Position numbers and translations under genes: made by a program. A stretch of DNA of 64,000 nucleotides, taken from contig JBBDRL010000038.1 of the NCBI GenBank assembly GCA_040905505.1, forward strand, positions 62,001-126,000, written 5' to 3'. Of the stretch, positions 8,207 through 17,135 are shown piece after piece. Each line of letters starts with the position of its first letter. The stretch's first letter is position 1. This DNA is from WHSP01 sp040905505 (GTDB lineage Bacteria > Gemmatimonadota > Gemmatimonadetes > Longimicrobiales > Longimicrobiaceae). The notes under the pieces were generated by a model that ran no database searches, was not told the DNA's origin, and saw nothing but the letters and a program-made list of their open reading frames with translations.

Positions 8207-11200
8207 ATGTCGAGAATCGGCCCCGGATGGGTGAGCGCATGGGCGACGATACTCGCGCTCGCGCTCTGGCTCGCGCAGCTCACACCCATCTGGTTCGTAC
8301 CGCTGGCGATTGGCAGTGCAGTGTGGACGGGTGCGGTCCTCCGGAGGAGAGCCAGACTCGAGCTCGCGACCGCTGCGCTCCTTTGGCTCGCCCTGGGGGC
8401 GGCTGCCGGGGTGCAGTACCGGCTCGTCGAGGTGGTGGAGGAATGGCCGGCGCTGCAGCTCCGGGTCGAGGAGAGCTCGGCCGCGGCACTGGGAGAAGCG
8501 CTCGACGAGCTACTGGAGCGGGGCGAGCGGGCGGTGGAAGGCGCGGAGGAGGCGGCTTCCGGGTTCGGCGGCGGCACTGCCAGCGCGGAGCTCTTCACCC
8601 GGCTCGAAGTGCTGCAGCGTTCGACGGGGGTCTCGGCCATCGCCTTGTATGATCCCGAAGGATCGCCGCTGGCCTGGGCAGGAGAGCACCGTGGTGCGGT
8701 GCCCCTTCCGGCCCGGCAGGGGACGCAGAGCTATCTCTTCCATGAGGGGCCGCTCTTCAGCTACCTCTACTTCGTTCGGCAGCTGCCGGATGGCGTGACG
8801 GCGACTGCCTCATTCCTCCTCGAGGCGAGCGTCGACGTGGGTGAAGGGGTCGTTCCTTTCGCCGATCGCTTCGAAAGCCGCTACGGCACGCGGCCCCGAT
8901 TCTGGCTTCCCGAGAGGGCCCGCGCGGCCTCAGTCTGGGACTGGGCAACCGACCGGCCGATCCTCAGCGTGAGCTTCGTCGAGCTCACGCAGCAGCACTG
9001 GTGGGAGCGGGTCGTCCGCGATGGTCGCCGAGGAGTCGGGCTGGCGGCGCTCGCCGTCCTCCTGCTCCTGAGCGCCTCATGGTACCGGGCGCGCGTGCAG
9101 GGCTCGGGCGTCCCGGTCCTCGTCGGTACCGCTGCGCTGTTGATCGCCCCTCTCGGGCCGATGACCGGCGCCGCCCTCCTGTTCTCGCCCCTCCAGTTCG
9201 TCCTGCCGGGTCCGCTCGACATCACGCTCGGCGTCCTCCTCGTGCTCCTGATCGGAGGGTCGCTCTGGCTCCTGACGCGAACCGACGAGGAGCGGCCAGG
9301 CAGACTGCCGGCCGCGATCGCGGTTCTCCTCCTGGCTCTGATATTCCCGCTGGCGTTGAGCCTCACTGAACGCTCGGCCGCGGACGGGCTCCTCGCCACC
9401 CGGCCGGCCGGAGGTCTGTCGGTCCTGCTCGCGGCCTCGTTGCTCATCGCCGTCCCGACCTACCTCATCATGCGGTCGGCCCGTGTACCGCAGATCAGGG
9501 GGCGGAAGAGCCTATGGGCGCGAGGCGCCGGCTTCGCGTTGCCCGTCGTCCTGGGCCTCGCCATCCTCCTGTGGTGGCGCCCGGGACATCCGATCCCCAT
9601 CGGCCTTGCGGCTGTCTGGGCACTCCCCGCGCTGCTGCTACTCGCGCCCGGCGGCGCGCCGGTCCGCCGCCGCGGCCTCTGGCGCTGGCTGATCGCCGGC
9701 TGGCTGGCCGGCACCGCTGCGCTGGCTTTCCTCTGGCCGCTGCACGTACGGGCCGAGCTCGCCCGGGCGGAGCGCGAGATCGCGCTGCTGGGGGCGCAGC
9801 CGGACCCCTTCCTCGACTTTCTCCTGCGACAGCTCGCCGAGCATGCCGCCGCGCTCGCGAGTCAGGGCGAGACGGGCGTGAACCTGCTCTACAATAGCTG
9901 GGTCGGGAGCGGCCTCGCCCGGGAGGGCTACGAGGCGCGAGTCACGTTCTGGGAAGGGACGGAGCCTGAAGCCGAACTGAACCTGAGCGAGCTCTCATCC
10001 CTCCCCGGCGACATCGCTGCCGAAGTGGCTCAGGCGGATCGAGTCGTGGTGCGACATTACGGCGGCGCGGAGGGCCTTCAGTATCTGCTCGTGGCTCCGC
10101 TTGCGGGTGACCGCGCGGTCTCGGTCGCGATCCCGCCTCGCCGGCGCGTCGGCTGGGCCACACCACTCGCCCGCTTCCTCCATCCGGAGCAGGATGCGGG
10201 CGCCGCCTTCCGCGGGGAGACCCTCTACCTGGTCCCGGTCGAGGCGGGGCTGCCGCTGGCGGAGCATGCCGCCCTTCCGACGCGCCCCGACACCGTCCAT
10301 TGGGTCCGGACCAGCGAGGGTTGGCGAAGCGAGACGCTCGTCGAGATGCCCGAGGGGAATGTCCACGCGCATATGGTCGTATCGACACCCGGCTTCCCGC
10401 TCATCGTCGTGCGGGGAGTCCTCGTGCAGACGGCACTCCTGCTCGGATTCCTCCTGCTCTGGCTCATGGCCAGGACGATCTGTCGCGAGCTCTCTGCCGT
10501 TCCGTTCCTCCAGACCGGTTGGCTCCGCTCTTTCAGAGGTCGGCTGTCGCTCGCGCTCTTCTTCTTCTTCCTGTTGCCTACGCTCGTCTTCGGAGCCGTC
10601 TCCTATGGCGCCGTAGCCCGCGAGGTCGTCCGATCCGCCGCCGCCCTCGCCCAGCAGGCTCTCGATCAGGCCGCCGCCCGAATGCCGGGGGCGTCGCTGC
10701 CTGAGACCGGTGCCGCGGTGCAGAGCGACCTGCTCCTCTATCGCAACGGCTCGCTCGTCTCGGCCACGGCACCGGAGCTCCTCGACCTGGGGCTCTTCCA
10801 CACCTGGCTCCCGCCAGCCGTTCATCTCCAGTTCGCCGGTGGCGAGATCCTGCAGGGAATGGAGAACCAGCGACTGGCCGAGAACGACTACCTCGTCGCC
10901 TTCCGACGCCTCGATCTCCGCAGCGTACTGGCGGCTCCGATACCGCTCGCGTCGCACGAGATCACGCGCCGGCAGCGGGAATTCAGGGACATCACGCTTC
11001 TCGTCATCCTACTGGGACTCGGACTCTCCGTCGTGCTCGCGCTACTCGTGAGCCGAGCCCTTTCGCGGCCGCTGGACGAGCTGACGAGGGCCGCCGGAAT
11101 GGTGGGGGCCGGGAACTTCAGAACACCGCTCCCGGAGGGTCGCGGGGACGAGTTCGGCAGCGTCTACGCCTCCTTCAACCGCATGGTGCGCCGACTGCGC

Positions 11201-12283
11201 AGTACACGCGCCGCCCTCGTCAAAGAAACGCGCCGGACGGAGACCATCGTGGCCGAAGCTGCGACGGGTGTCCTCGCGCTGGACGGGGAGGGGAGGGTCG
11301 AGTTGGTCAATCCCCGCGCGACGGAAATTCTGGGAATGCAACTTCGCCGCGGCGATCCGCTCCTGGGCAGGGCCCGTCCCGATGGTGCTCTGGCGGAGAG
11401 GATCGAGGCGCTCTGGGCGTCGCGCGGTATCGAGGCGGGCGCCGAGCTGGAACTCGAGGGCCGAATCGTCCGGCTGCGGCTCCGACGACTTTCCGGCGAT
11501 GCCGGGGAGGGCGGGGCCGTGGTCGCGCTCGAGGACGTGACGGACGAAGTTCGCACTGCACGTGTTCTGGCGTGGGGCGAGATGGCTCGGCAGGTGGCGC
11601 ATGAGATCAAGAACCCGCTCACCCCCATCAAGCTGGCCGTGCAGCACGTCCGCCGGGCGTATCAGGACGGGCGGGCCGATTTCGGGGACATTCTGGACCG
11701 CAATGTCGATTCGATTCTCCGGGAGATCGATAGGCTCGGCGAGATCTCGCGCGCATTCTCTCGGTTCGGCACACCGGCCGCCGTCGCCGCGCCGCTGGAG
11801 CCGGTGGACGTCCTTGCCGCCATCCGCGAGGTTCTTACGCTGTATAGCGGCTCGGCCGATACATCCAGCTTCCGCGCCGCGCTGCCCGCGACGCCGATTC
11901 CGATGGCACTGAGCCGCCCGGGCGAACTGAAGGAGGTGCTCTTGAATCTTCTGGAGAATGCACGCGAAGCGGTCAGTGAGGGCGGAGAAGTCGTCGTGGC
12001 CGCCGACGATTCGGCAGATGGATGGGTCCGCATCACTGTCTCCGACGCGGGAGTGGGGATCTCGGCTGATCAATTGCCGCACATATTCGAGCCGCACTTT
12101 TCGACGCGCTCGAGCGGGACGGGTCTCGGCCTCGCGATCGTGCGGCGAATCGTCGATTCGTGGGGCGGCGCCATCCGCGCCGAATCTCGACTCGGCGTGG
12201 GGAGTCGCTTCGAGATACGGCTTCCCGTAGCGGTCGGCCAGCAGCGCGGCGGCCTCCCAGAGGGCGCCGGCGAGCCGCAGTAG
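8207..12283 (+). CDS. Very large NtrY-like sensor histidine kinase (1358 aa)
   Basis: The N-terminal half is membrane-rich. Two or three helices (residues 5-70) are followed by an extracytoplasmic region, then about eight more helices (about 275-520), a second soluble region, further helices (about 735-800), a third soluble loop and a last helix entering a HAMP domain near residue 945. A PAS-like domain follows at about 1014-1100 (VAEAATGVLALDGEG). The kinase core has H-box AHEIKNPLTP with His near residue 1132, N-box LLNLLENAREA, G1 SDAGVGIS and G2 GTGLGLAIV. The AHEIKNPLTPI signature is that of NtrY/NtrB-type kinases. I chose ATG 8207, preceded by GAGG; an in-frame ATG at 8141 would overlap the divergent start. 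The partner may be the NtrC-type regulator at 28028 (inference). Confidence 0.9.
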   Translation: MSRIGPGWVSAWATILALALWLAQLTPIWFVPLAIGSAVWTGAVLRRRARLELATAALLWLALGAAAGVQYRLVEVVEEWPALQLRVEESSAAALGEALDELLERGERAVEGAEEAASGFGGGTASAELFTRLEVLQRSTGVSAIALYDPEGSPLAWAGEHRGAVPLPARQGTQSYLFHEGPLFSYLYFVRQLPDGVTATASFLLEASVDVGEGVVPFADRFESRYGTRPRFWLPERARAASVWDWATDRPILSVSFVELTQQHWWERVVRDGRRGVGLAALAVLLLLSASWYRARVQGSGVPVLVGTAALLIAPLGPMTGAALLFSPLQFVLPGPLDITLGVLLVLLIGGSLWLLTRTDEERPGRLPAAIAVLLLALIFPLALSLTERSAADGLLATRPAGGLSVLLAASLLIAVPTYLIMRSARVPQIRGRKSLWARGAGFALPVVLGLAILLWWRPGHPIPIGLAAVWALPALLLLAPGGAPVRRRGLWRWLIAGWLAGTAALAFLWPLHVRAELARAEREIALLGAQPDPFLDFLLRQLAEHAAALASQGETGVNLLYNSWVGSGLAREGYEARVTFWEGTEPEAELNLSELSSLPGDIAAEVAQADRVVVRHYGGAEGLQYLLVAPLAGDRAVSVAIPPRRRVGWATPLARFLHPEQDAGAAFRGETLYLVPVEAGLPLAEHAALPTRPDTVHWVRTSEGWRSETLVEMPEGNVHAHMVVSTPGFPLIVVRGVLVQTALLLGFLLLWLMARTICRELSAVPFLQTGWLRSFRGRLSLALFFFFLLPTLVFGAVSYGAVAREVVRSAAALAQQALDQAAARMPGASLPETGAAVQSDLLLYRNGSLVSATAPELLDLGLFHTWLPPAVHLQFAGGEILQGMENQRLAENDYLVAFRRLDLRSVLAAPIPLASHEITRRQREFRDITLLVILLGLGLSVVLALLVSRALSRPLDELTRAAGMVGAGNFRTPLPEGRGDEFGSVYASFNRMVRRLRSTRAALVKETRRTETIVAEAATGVLALDGEGRVELVNPRATEILGMQLRRGDPLLGRARPDGALAERIEALWASRGIEAGAELELEGRIVRLRLRRLSGDAGEGGAVVALEDVTDEVRTARVLAWGEMARQVAHEIKNPLTPIKLAVQHVRRAYQDGRADFGDILDRNVDSILREIDRLGEISRAFSRFGTPAAVAAPLEPVDVLAAIREVLTLYSGSADTSSFRAALPATPIPMALSRPGELKEVLLNLLENAREAVSEGGEVVVAADDSADGWVRITVSDAGVGISADQLPHIFEPHFSTRSSGTGLGLAIVRRIVDSWGGAIRAESRLGVGSRFEIRLPVAVGQQRGGLPEGAGEPQ

Positions 12284-12320
12284 ATGGAACGCACGACCTC
12301 TGCCATGAGAGCCTTGTCGC

Positions 12321-13319
12321 TTGCCGTTCGCTGATCCCCTCCGCCGATCCGTTCGCGAGCTGGTGCTCGTCGTCGTCACCGTCGTCTGGGGCGCCACGTT
12401 TCTCGTCACGCAGATCGGGCTCGGCGATGCAGGTCCATTCGGCCTGGTAGCCGCTCGCTTCGGCATCGGCGCCATCACGCTTTTCGTGCTCTTCCGCCAC
12501 CGGATGCGGGGGCTCCAAAGATCCGATTATCACGCTGGCCTGGTCATCGGGGTGGCGACGTTCGCCTCCTATGCATTTCAGACCATGGGCCTTCTGCACA
12601 TCGCGAGCAGCAGGTCGGCGTTCATCACCGCGCTCTACGTCCCGGCCGTTCCCATCCTTCAGTTAGTCCTCCTCGGCCGTGCACCGCGGATCTCCGCCTG
12701 GCTGGGGATCTCCGTATCCTTCCTCGGTCTCCTCATCCTTTCTTCCGGCGAGGGGCTCGGCACCCGATTCGGACTGGGCGAAGCATTGACGCTCGGCGGA
12801 GCGGTGACCGCCGCACTGCAGATCGTGCTCATCAGCAGATACGCGCCAGGCGCGGATCCGATGCGGATCGGCTTCACCCAACTCGCCGTCGTCGCCCTCT
12901 GCGCCCTGGTCGCCATGCCAATTGCCGGAGAGTCGATCCCTGAGCCCACCCCCGCGTTACTGATCGCCGTGACGAGCCTCGGCGTGCTCGGCACCGCGTT
13001 CGCACTGGGCGCGATGAACTGGGCGCAGCAGACGGTTTCCGCCACGCGGGCTACGGTCATCTACGCGCTCGAACCGGTCTGGGGCGGGTTGTTCGGAGCA
13101 CTCGCCGGCGAGCTGATCACCACGAGCACCTTGATCGGCTCCGGATTCATCGTACTGGGGGTGCTCATCAGCAGTCTCAGGCCCGCGATCTTCCGCCGCG
13201 CGCCGCCTTCGGGTTCGTCGAAGTTGGAACCGCAGACTCCCAGAGGGGTTCATTCTCCTGCACGGAAGCCCCGACGCCGCGGGCTCGGCGGCCCCGATCG
13301 TACCGCTGACGGCGATTGA
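12321..13319 (+). CDS. EamA/DMT-family transporter
   Basis: A 332-aa drug/metabolite-transporter-superfamily permease with ten hydrophobic segments in two EamA repeats. Repeat 1 begins LVLVVVTVVWGATFLVTQ and includes ASSRSAFITALYVPAVPILQ. Repeat 2 includes SATRATVIYALEPVWGGLFG and a final GSGFIVLGVLISSL. The start is a TTG at 12321, 37 bp after the kinase stop, with GAGAG about 9 nt upstream. A hydrophilic Pro/Arg-rich tail of about 50 residues extends past the last helix; such tails are not typical, and the end may be degenerate. The substrate cannot be inferred. Confidence 0.85.
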   Translation: MPFADPLRRSVRELVLVVVTVVWGATFLVTQIGLGDAGPFGLVAARFGIGAITLFVLFRHRMRGLQRSDYHAGLVIGVATFASYAFQTMGLLHIASSRSAFITALYVPAVPILQLVLLGRAPRISAWLGISVSFLGLLILSSGEGLGTRFGLGEALTLGGAVTAALQIVLISRYAPGADPMRIGFTQLAVVALCALVAMPIAGESIPEPTPALLIAVTSLGVLGTAFALGAMNWAQQTVSATRATVIYALEPVWGGLFGALAGELITTSTLIGSGFIVLGVLISSLRPAIFRRAPPSGSSKLEPQTPRGVHSPARKPRRRGLGGPDRTADGD

Positions 13320-13428
13320 CCCGTCGCCGGGTATCCGCCTACCGTTCACTACGCCCGTCGGCCATTCGACAGACCCGTGACCGCCGATGTCGTCGGTCAT
13401 CCCGATCCAGATCATAAGGAGCAAGCCA

Positions 13429-14070
13429 ATGAAGAAGAGTTTCCTCGTCGCCGCAGCCCTGCTGTTCGGTGTGTCCCAACCACTCCTGGCGCAGAGTGCG
13501 CAGATGAACTTCTTCATCACCAGTGAAGGACCGGGTGACGGCGCGAACCTCGGAGGGCTGCAGGGCGCGGATCAGCACTGCTACGACCTCGCCTACGCCA
13601 TGGGCGCCGGGGATCTGACGTGGCGGGCCTATCTGAGCACCACCGCCGCCAGCGGCGAGTCGGCGGTGAACGCCAGGGACCGCATCGGTGAGGGACCGTG
13701 GTACAACTATCGAGCTGTTCAGATCGCCGCGGACCTCGACGAGCTTCACGGCGAGAACAACAACCTGAACAAGGAGACGGTCCTAGACGACAATGGTCGG
13801 ACCGTCAATGGGCGCGGGGATGATCCCAACCAGCATGACATCCTTACGGGCTCGCTGCCGGACGGCACTGCCCCCACCGGCGACGAGGACGCTACGTGCA
13901 GCAACTGGACGAGCAATGGCGAAGGCAGCGCGATCGTCGGGCACCATGATCGCCAGGGCGGGGGTGACAACCCGACCTCCTGGAATTCTGCCCACGGCAG
14001 CCGCGGTTGCAGCCAGGAGGACCTGATCGGGACCGGAGGTAACGGCTACTTCTACTGCTTCGGCATCTGA
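13429..14070 (+). CDS. Secreted lectin-fold-like (DUF1554-type) protein
   Basis: A 213-aa protein with a clear signal peptide (MKKSFLVAAALLFGVSQPLLAQ). The mature start, NFFITSEGPGDGANLGGLQGAD, followed by HCYDLA and TWRAYLST, is the signature of the DUF1554/endostatin-like C-type-lectin fold found in secreted proteins of many bacteria. Four cysteines are spread through the mature part (HCYD, TCSNW, GCSQ, YCFG) and probably form two disulfides. AAGGAG ends 7 nt before the ATG, which fixes the start. The function of these proteins is unknown; ligand binding is an inference. Confidence 0.82.
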   Translation: MKKSFLVAAALLFGVSQPLLAQSAQMNFFITSEGPGDGANLGGLQGADQHCYDLAYAMGAGDLTWRAYLSTTAASGESAVNARDRIGEGPWYNYRAVQIAADLDELHGENNNLNKETVLDDNGRTVNGRGDDPNQHDILTGSLPDGTAPTGDEDATCSNWTSNGEGSAIVGHHDRQGGGDNPTSWNSAHGSRGCSQEDLIGTGGNGYFYCFGI

Positions 14071-14088
14071 CGGCCGGGCGAGCTGGAC

Positions 14089-14156
14089 AAAAGAGCGGGG
14101 GGCCGCGGCAAAANNNNNNNNNNCGCCGGGGCAATCAGCCCGGCGCCCGCTCTTTT
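14089..14156. terminator. Bidirectional rho-independent terminator interrupted by the assembly gap
   Basis: The arms AAAAGAGCGGG (14089-14099) and CCCGCTCTTTT (14146-14156) are perfect 11-bp complements with A- and T-runs on both ends, so the stem can end transcripts from both the convergent upstream gene and the downstream minus-strand gene. A second perfect 7-bp hairpin (14124-14130 with 14139-14145) is nested inside. The ten N lie within the structure. Confidence 0.8.
14114..14123. other. Assembly gap of 10 N
   Basis: Ten consecutive N, the usual fixed-length placeholder for a scaffold join. The true length is unknown. It falls inside a strong hairpin, a common place for short-read assembly to break. 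Confidence 0.97.
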
Positions 14157-14295
14157 CGGTGAATGCGACCCGATTCGACAACCCTTCGGGTGCGCGATTC
14201 TACTCTTCGTTTGCCCTCACCCCACCACCGTACGGCGCCACGCTTCGACACTGACGGCACCGGCTGCCACTTGGCCGCGGCCCGCTCCTCCGGCC

Positions 14296-15654
14296 TCAGC
14301 TCTCCGCTTCAGGCGCCGGGTCGGGTGCCGTTCGGATCAAGCGGCCGAACAGCTCCGATAGGATCCAGCCGACGCCCACGACGACCAGGAGAAGCATTCC
14401 CCACTGCATCGCCGTAGCGAGAAAGGCGGCGTTGACCGTTGGCAGCTCGAACTGGTACTCCCCGAGGGTGCCGCCGCGGTCCAGCATCCAGTGCCAGGCG
14501 GTGTGTGCGACGAGCGCCGAGAGCAGGATGGTCCCGACCCGTTCCGCCACCACCTTCCGGAAGAGCAGCTCGAGAACCGGAATGGCCAGGAGCAGCACGA
14601 AGATCTGGCCGAACTCGACCCCCACGTTGAAGGCAAGGAGAGACGTGACCAGGTGCGCTCCGGCGAACTGGAGGGATTCCGTCAGCAGGAACGAGAATCC
14701 GAAGCCGTGAATCAACCCGAATCCGAAGGCCACGAGCCAGCGCCGGTGTAGGTTCGCACCAACGATGTTCTCGAACGCCATGTACACGATAGAGAGCGCG
14801 ATCAGCGTCTCGATCAGCGGCGGGAACCAGAGCGCGCGCGGCGTCATGCCGAAGGCTGCGGCACCCAGCGTGATCGAATGCGCGACGGTGAACGATGTGA
14901 TCACCGCGATTAGCGGCCGGACCCGGCGGAAGGGGATGACCAGGCAGAAGACGAACAGTAGGTGATCCAGCCCCTCCAGGATGTGCTGGAATCCCAACTC
15001 CACGAACGTGAAGGCCGCCTGATACCAGCTCGGATCGAGCTGCACCAGGCCCGGATTGCCCACGTACTGGAAGACGCGTTCTGAACCGCCTGGCGGCAGG
15101 AACCGCAGCGTCGTATTCGTACGAATGCCGAGGTGCGCCAGCCCGGGCTCGATCGCGAAGTCCGAATTCTCGGACGTGATCGGATACTCCAGAAGCACGT
15201 CCAGCAGCGCCTGGTCCCACAGGAGATCGAGATCGTCGGAGAGAGGAGCGCTGAAGATGTTGCTGAGCGCTTGCTCGTAGCTCGCGAACGACTGGTCCGA
15301 AGGAATCGACACTCGCGCGGCCGCGACGTTCGGTTGCTCCAGTCTCTCCCCGTTCTCGTAGATGGCCAGATACTCAGCGAGCCACAGCTCCGCGGCGTTG
15401 CGGATCTGGCCGTCGGACTCGCTGACCACCATGTAACCAGGCCCGCGAAGCGGCAGATCCATGTCGCGCATCGCCGCGAGCGGTACCCGCAGCAGTACCC
15501 GGAGGGTCTGCCCCTCTGGCTTAACGAACGTCCGTACCGTTACGTTGGGCGGGACCTCATGGGCGGGGGCGGGTGTAGACAGCCCCATGAGGAGTAGCAG
15601 CAGCAGTGTCGCGGTGCCTCGAAGTTTCTTCAACCTTGTGATTCTCCAGAGCAT
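14296..15654 (-). CDS. HupE/UreJ-type integral membrane protein
   Basis: A 452-aa protein with a signal-like N-terminus (TATLLLLLLMGLSTPAPAHE), an extracytoplasmic domain of about 210 residues and a C-terminal seven-helix HupE/UreJ_2-type membrane domain. Key histidine-rich segments are FQHILEGLDHLLFVFCLVIP, SFTVAHSITLGAA, GFGLIHGFGFSFLL and VAHTAWHWM. HupE/UreJ relatives move nickel or cobalt for hydrogenase or urease (family knowledge), but neither enzyme is encoded here and the long N-terminal domain marks a separate subfamily. The opening residues HEVPPNVTVRTFVKPEG follow directly after signal cleavage. A metal-transport role is tentative. It runs convergently to the lectin-like gene, separated by the shared terminator. 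Confidence 0.8.
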   Translation of the reverse strand: MLWRITRLKKLRGTATLLLLLLMGLSTPAPAHEVPPNVTVRTFVKPEGQTLRVLLRVPLAAMRDMDLPLRGPGYMVVSESDGQIRNAAELWLAEYLAIYENGERLEQPNVAAARVSIPSDQSFASYEQALSNIFSAPLSDDLDLLWDQALLDVLLEYPITSENSDFAIEPGLAHLGIRTNTTLRFLPPGGSERVFQYVGNPGLVQLDPSWYQAAFTFVELGFQHILEGLDHLLFVFCLVIPFRRVRPLIAVITSFTVAHSITLGAAAFGMTPRALWFPPLIETLIALSIVYMAFENIVGANLHRRWLVAFGFGLIHGFGFSFLLTESLQFAGAHLVTSLLAFNVGVEFGQIFVLLLAIPVLELLFRKVVAERVGTILLSALVAHTAWHWMLDRGGTLGEYQFELPTVNAAFLATAMQWGMLLLVVVGVGWILSELFGRLIRTAPDPAPEAES

Positions 15655-15815
15655 TTCTTCTCTTGGTAGTCTGCCGCAGTAAGGTGGTCCGAGGGAGACT
15701 GGACGGATTCAGGGGGCGAACGTAAAATAAGAATCGCATCGGCGGCTACCCACCACAAGGAGCAGTGAGCTCCACCTCCCGTGACAGGGGACTCATCCCG
15801 AAAAGGAGACAGAAG

Positions 15816-17006
15816 ATGAAGCGGCAGCAGAAATTGTTTGTCGGCGCGGCCCTGATCGGAGGGATCATCGCATTGGGACTCGGCCAGGCGAATTTGCAGG
15901 CCACGGCCGGTGCCAGCGTCGACGCACCGGTCTTCGAGGTCGACCCGTTCTGGCCCAAGCCGCTGCCCAACAATTGGGTTCTCGGTTCCACCATCGGGGT
16001 GGGTGTCGATTCGCGAGATCACGTGTTCATCGTCCACCGTGGCCTTGCGACGCTGAACGAGCGGACCGAGGCGGGCGCCGCGACCGATCCACCCACGGGT
16101 GAATGCTGTGCCCCTGCGCCGCCGATCCTGGAGTTCGATCCCGAGGGCAACCTGGTGAACGCGTGGGGCGGTGAGCCGGGGGTCGATTACGGTGATTACA
16201 CGTGGCCGGCTTCGAACCACGGCCTTTCCGTCGACCATATGGACAACATCTGGATCGGTGGGAACGGCGGTCAGGACTCCCAGATCCTCAAGTTCAGCCG
16301 CGACGGTGAGTTCCTCGCCCAGATCGGCGAGCCGGGTCAGCCGCGGAACAGCCTGAGCACCGAGTATTTCGGCTCCGTCGCGAAGATCTCCTTCGACGGG
16401 CGGACCAACGAAGCGTTCGTTTCCGACGGTTACGGCCATCGCCGGGTGGCGGTCGTCGACATGGAGACCAACGAGATCACGCGCTTCTGGGGTGCCTACG
16501 GGAACGTGCCGAGCGATGAGGACATCGGCCGTTACGACCCCGAGGCGCCGCTCGCCCAGCAGTTCCGCACGCCGGTTCATTGCGCGGAGCCGAGCAACGA
16601 TGGGCTCGTCTACGTCTGTGATCGCCCGAACAACCGGATCCAGGTATTCCGCCGGGACGGCACCTACGTGACGGAGAAGATCATCGCCCCGCTGACACTG
16701 GGCGATGGCGCCGTTTGGGACATCGCGTTCTCGAAGGATCCGGACCAGAGCTACATCTACCTCGCCGATGGCAAGAACATGAAGGTCTACGTCATCGACC
16801 GACCGTCGCTCGATATCCTGACGAGCTTCGGCATGGGCGGTCGGCAGCCGGGTATGTTCTTCGCCGTCCACAGCATCGCGACGGACTCGCAAGGGAACAT
16901 CTACACGACGGAGACGTACGAGGGCAAGCGCCTCCAGAAGTTCGAGTACCAGGGCGTCGGCCCGGTCACGAGCGAAAATTCGGGCGCAGCCTGGCCCACA
17001 CAGTGA
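15816..17006 (+). CDS. Secreted NHL/six-bladed beta-propeller protein
   Basis: A 396-aa protein with an N-terminal signal or anchor (LFVGAALIGGIIALGLGQA). The mature part opens with FEVDPFWPKPLPNNW and contains repeated NHL-like strands (ILEFDPEGNLVNAWGG, ILKFSRDGEFLAQIG, IQVFRRDGTYV, DSQGNIYTTETYEGKRLQKF). This organisation is like that of peptidyl-amidoglycolate-lyase-type propellers. A vicinal Cys pair (GECCAP) precedes the first complete blade. AAGGAGAC sits about 7 nt before the ATG, fixing the start. It is followed by a terminator and then by the flavin amine oxidase gene. No enzymatic residues can be assigned with confidence. Confidence 0.85.
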   Translation: MKRQQKLFVGAALIGGIIALGLGQANLQATAGASVDAPVFEVDPFWPKPLPNNWVLGSTIGVGVDSRDHVFIVHRGLATLNERTEAGAATDPPTGECCAPAPPILEFDPEGNLVNAWGGEPGVDYGDYTWPASNHGLSVDHMDNIWIGGNGGQDSQILKFSRDGEFLAQIGEPGQPRNSLSTEYFGSVAKISFDGRTNEAFVSDGYGHRRVAVVDMETNEITRFWGAYGNVPSDEDIGRYDPEAPLAQQFRTPVHCAEPSNDGLVYVCDRPNNRIQVFRRDGTYVTEKIIAPLTLGDGAVWDIAFSKDPDQSYIYLADGKNMKVYVIDRPSLDILTSFGMGGRQPGMFFAVHSIATDSQGNIYTTETYEGKRLQKFEYQGVGPVTSENSGAAWPTQ

Positions 17007-17028
17007 TCGCTCGGCAGTAAGCCTGAAT

Positions 17029-17073
17029 ACCGGGCCGGAAGCGCGGAGCACCGCGAGGCCGGCCCGGTTTTCT
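17029..17073 (+). terminator. Rho-independent terminator after the propeller gene
   Basis: Stem arms ACCGGGCCGG (17029-17038) and CCGGCCCGGT (17059-17068) are fully complementary and are followed by TTTTCT. It separates the propeller gene from the amine oxidase gene. Confidence 0.85.
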
Positions 17074-17135
17074 GTTCCTCCTCTTCTTACCTACAGACCT
17101 TCCGCGGCATCCGCGAGTACCTCAGGAGGTGCTAC

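Noticed and set aside
8142..8640. N-terminal extension of the creatininase-family frame
   Set aside because: The extension is a Ser/Ala/Pro-rich mirror of the divergent kinase gene; the family core begins after the ATG at 8142.
11042..12478. Long minus-strand open frame opposite the kinase core
   Set aside because: The kinase H-, N- and G-boxes lie on the plus strand; the antisense product has no domain.
15630..17051. Long minus-strand open frame opposite the NHL propeller gene
   Set aside because: It has no recognisable domain and mirrors codon positions of the real gene; such antisense frames are common in GC-rich DNA. The plus frame has a signal peptide, ribosome site and terminator.
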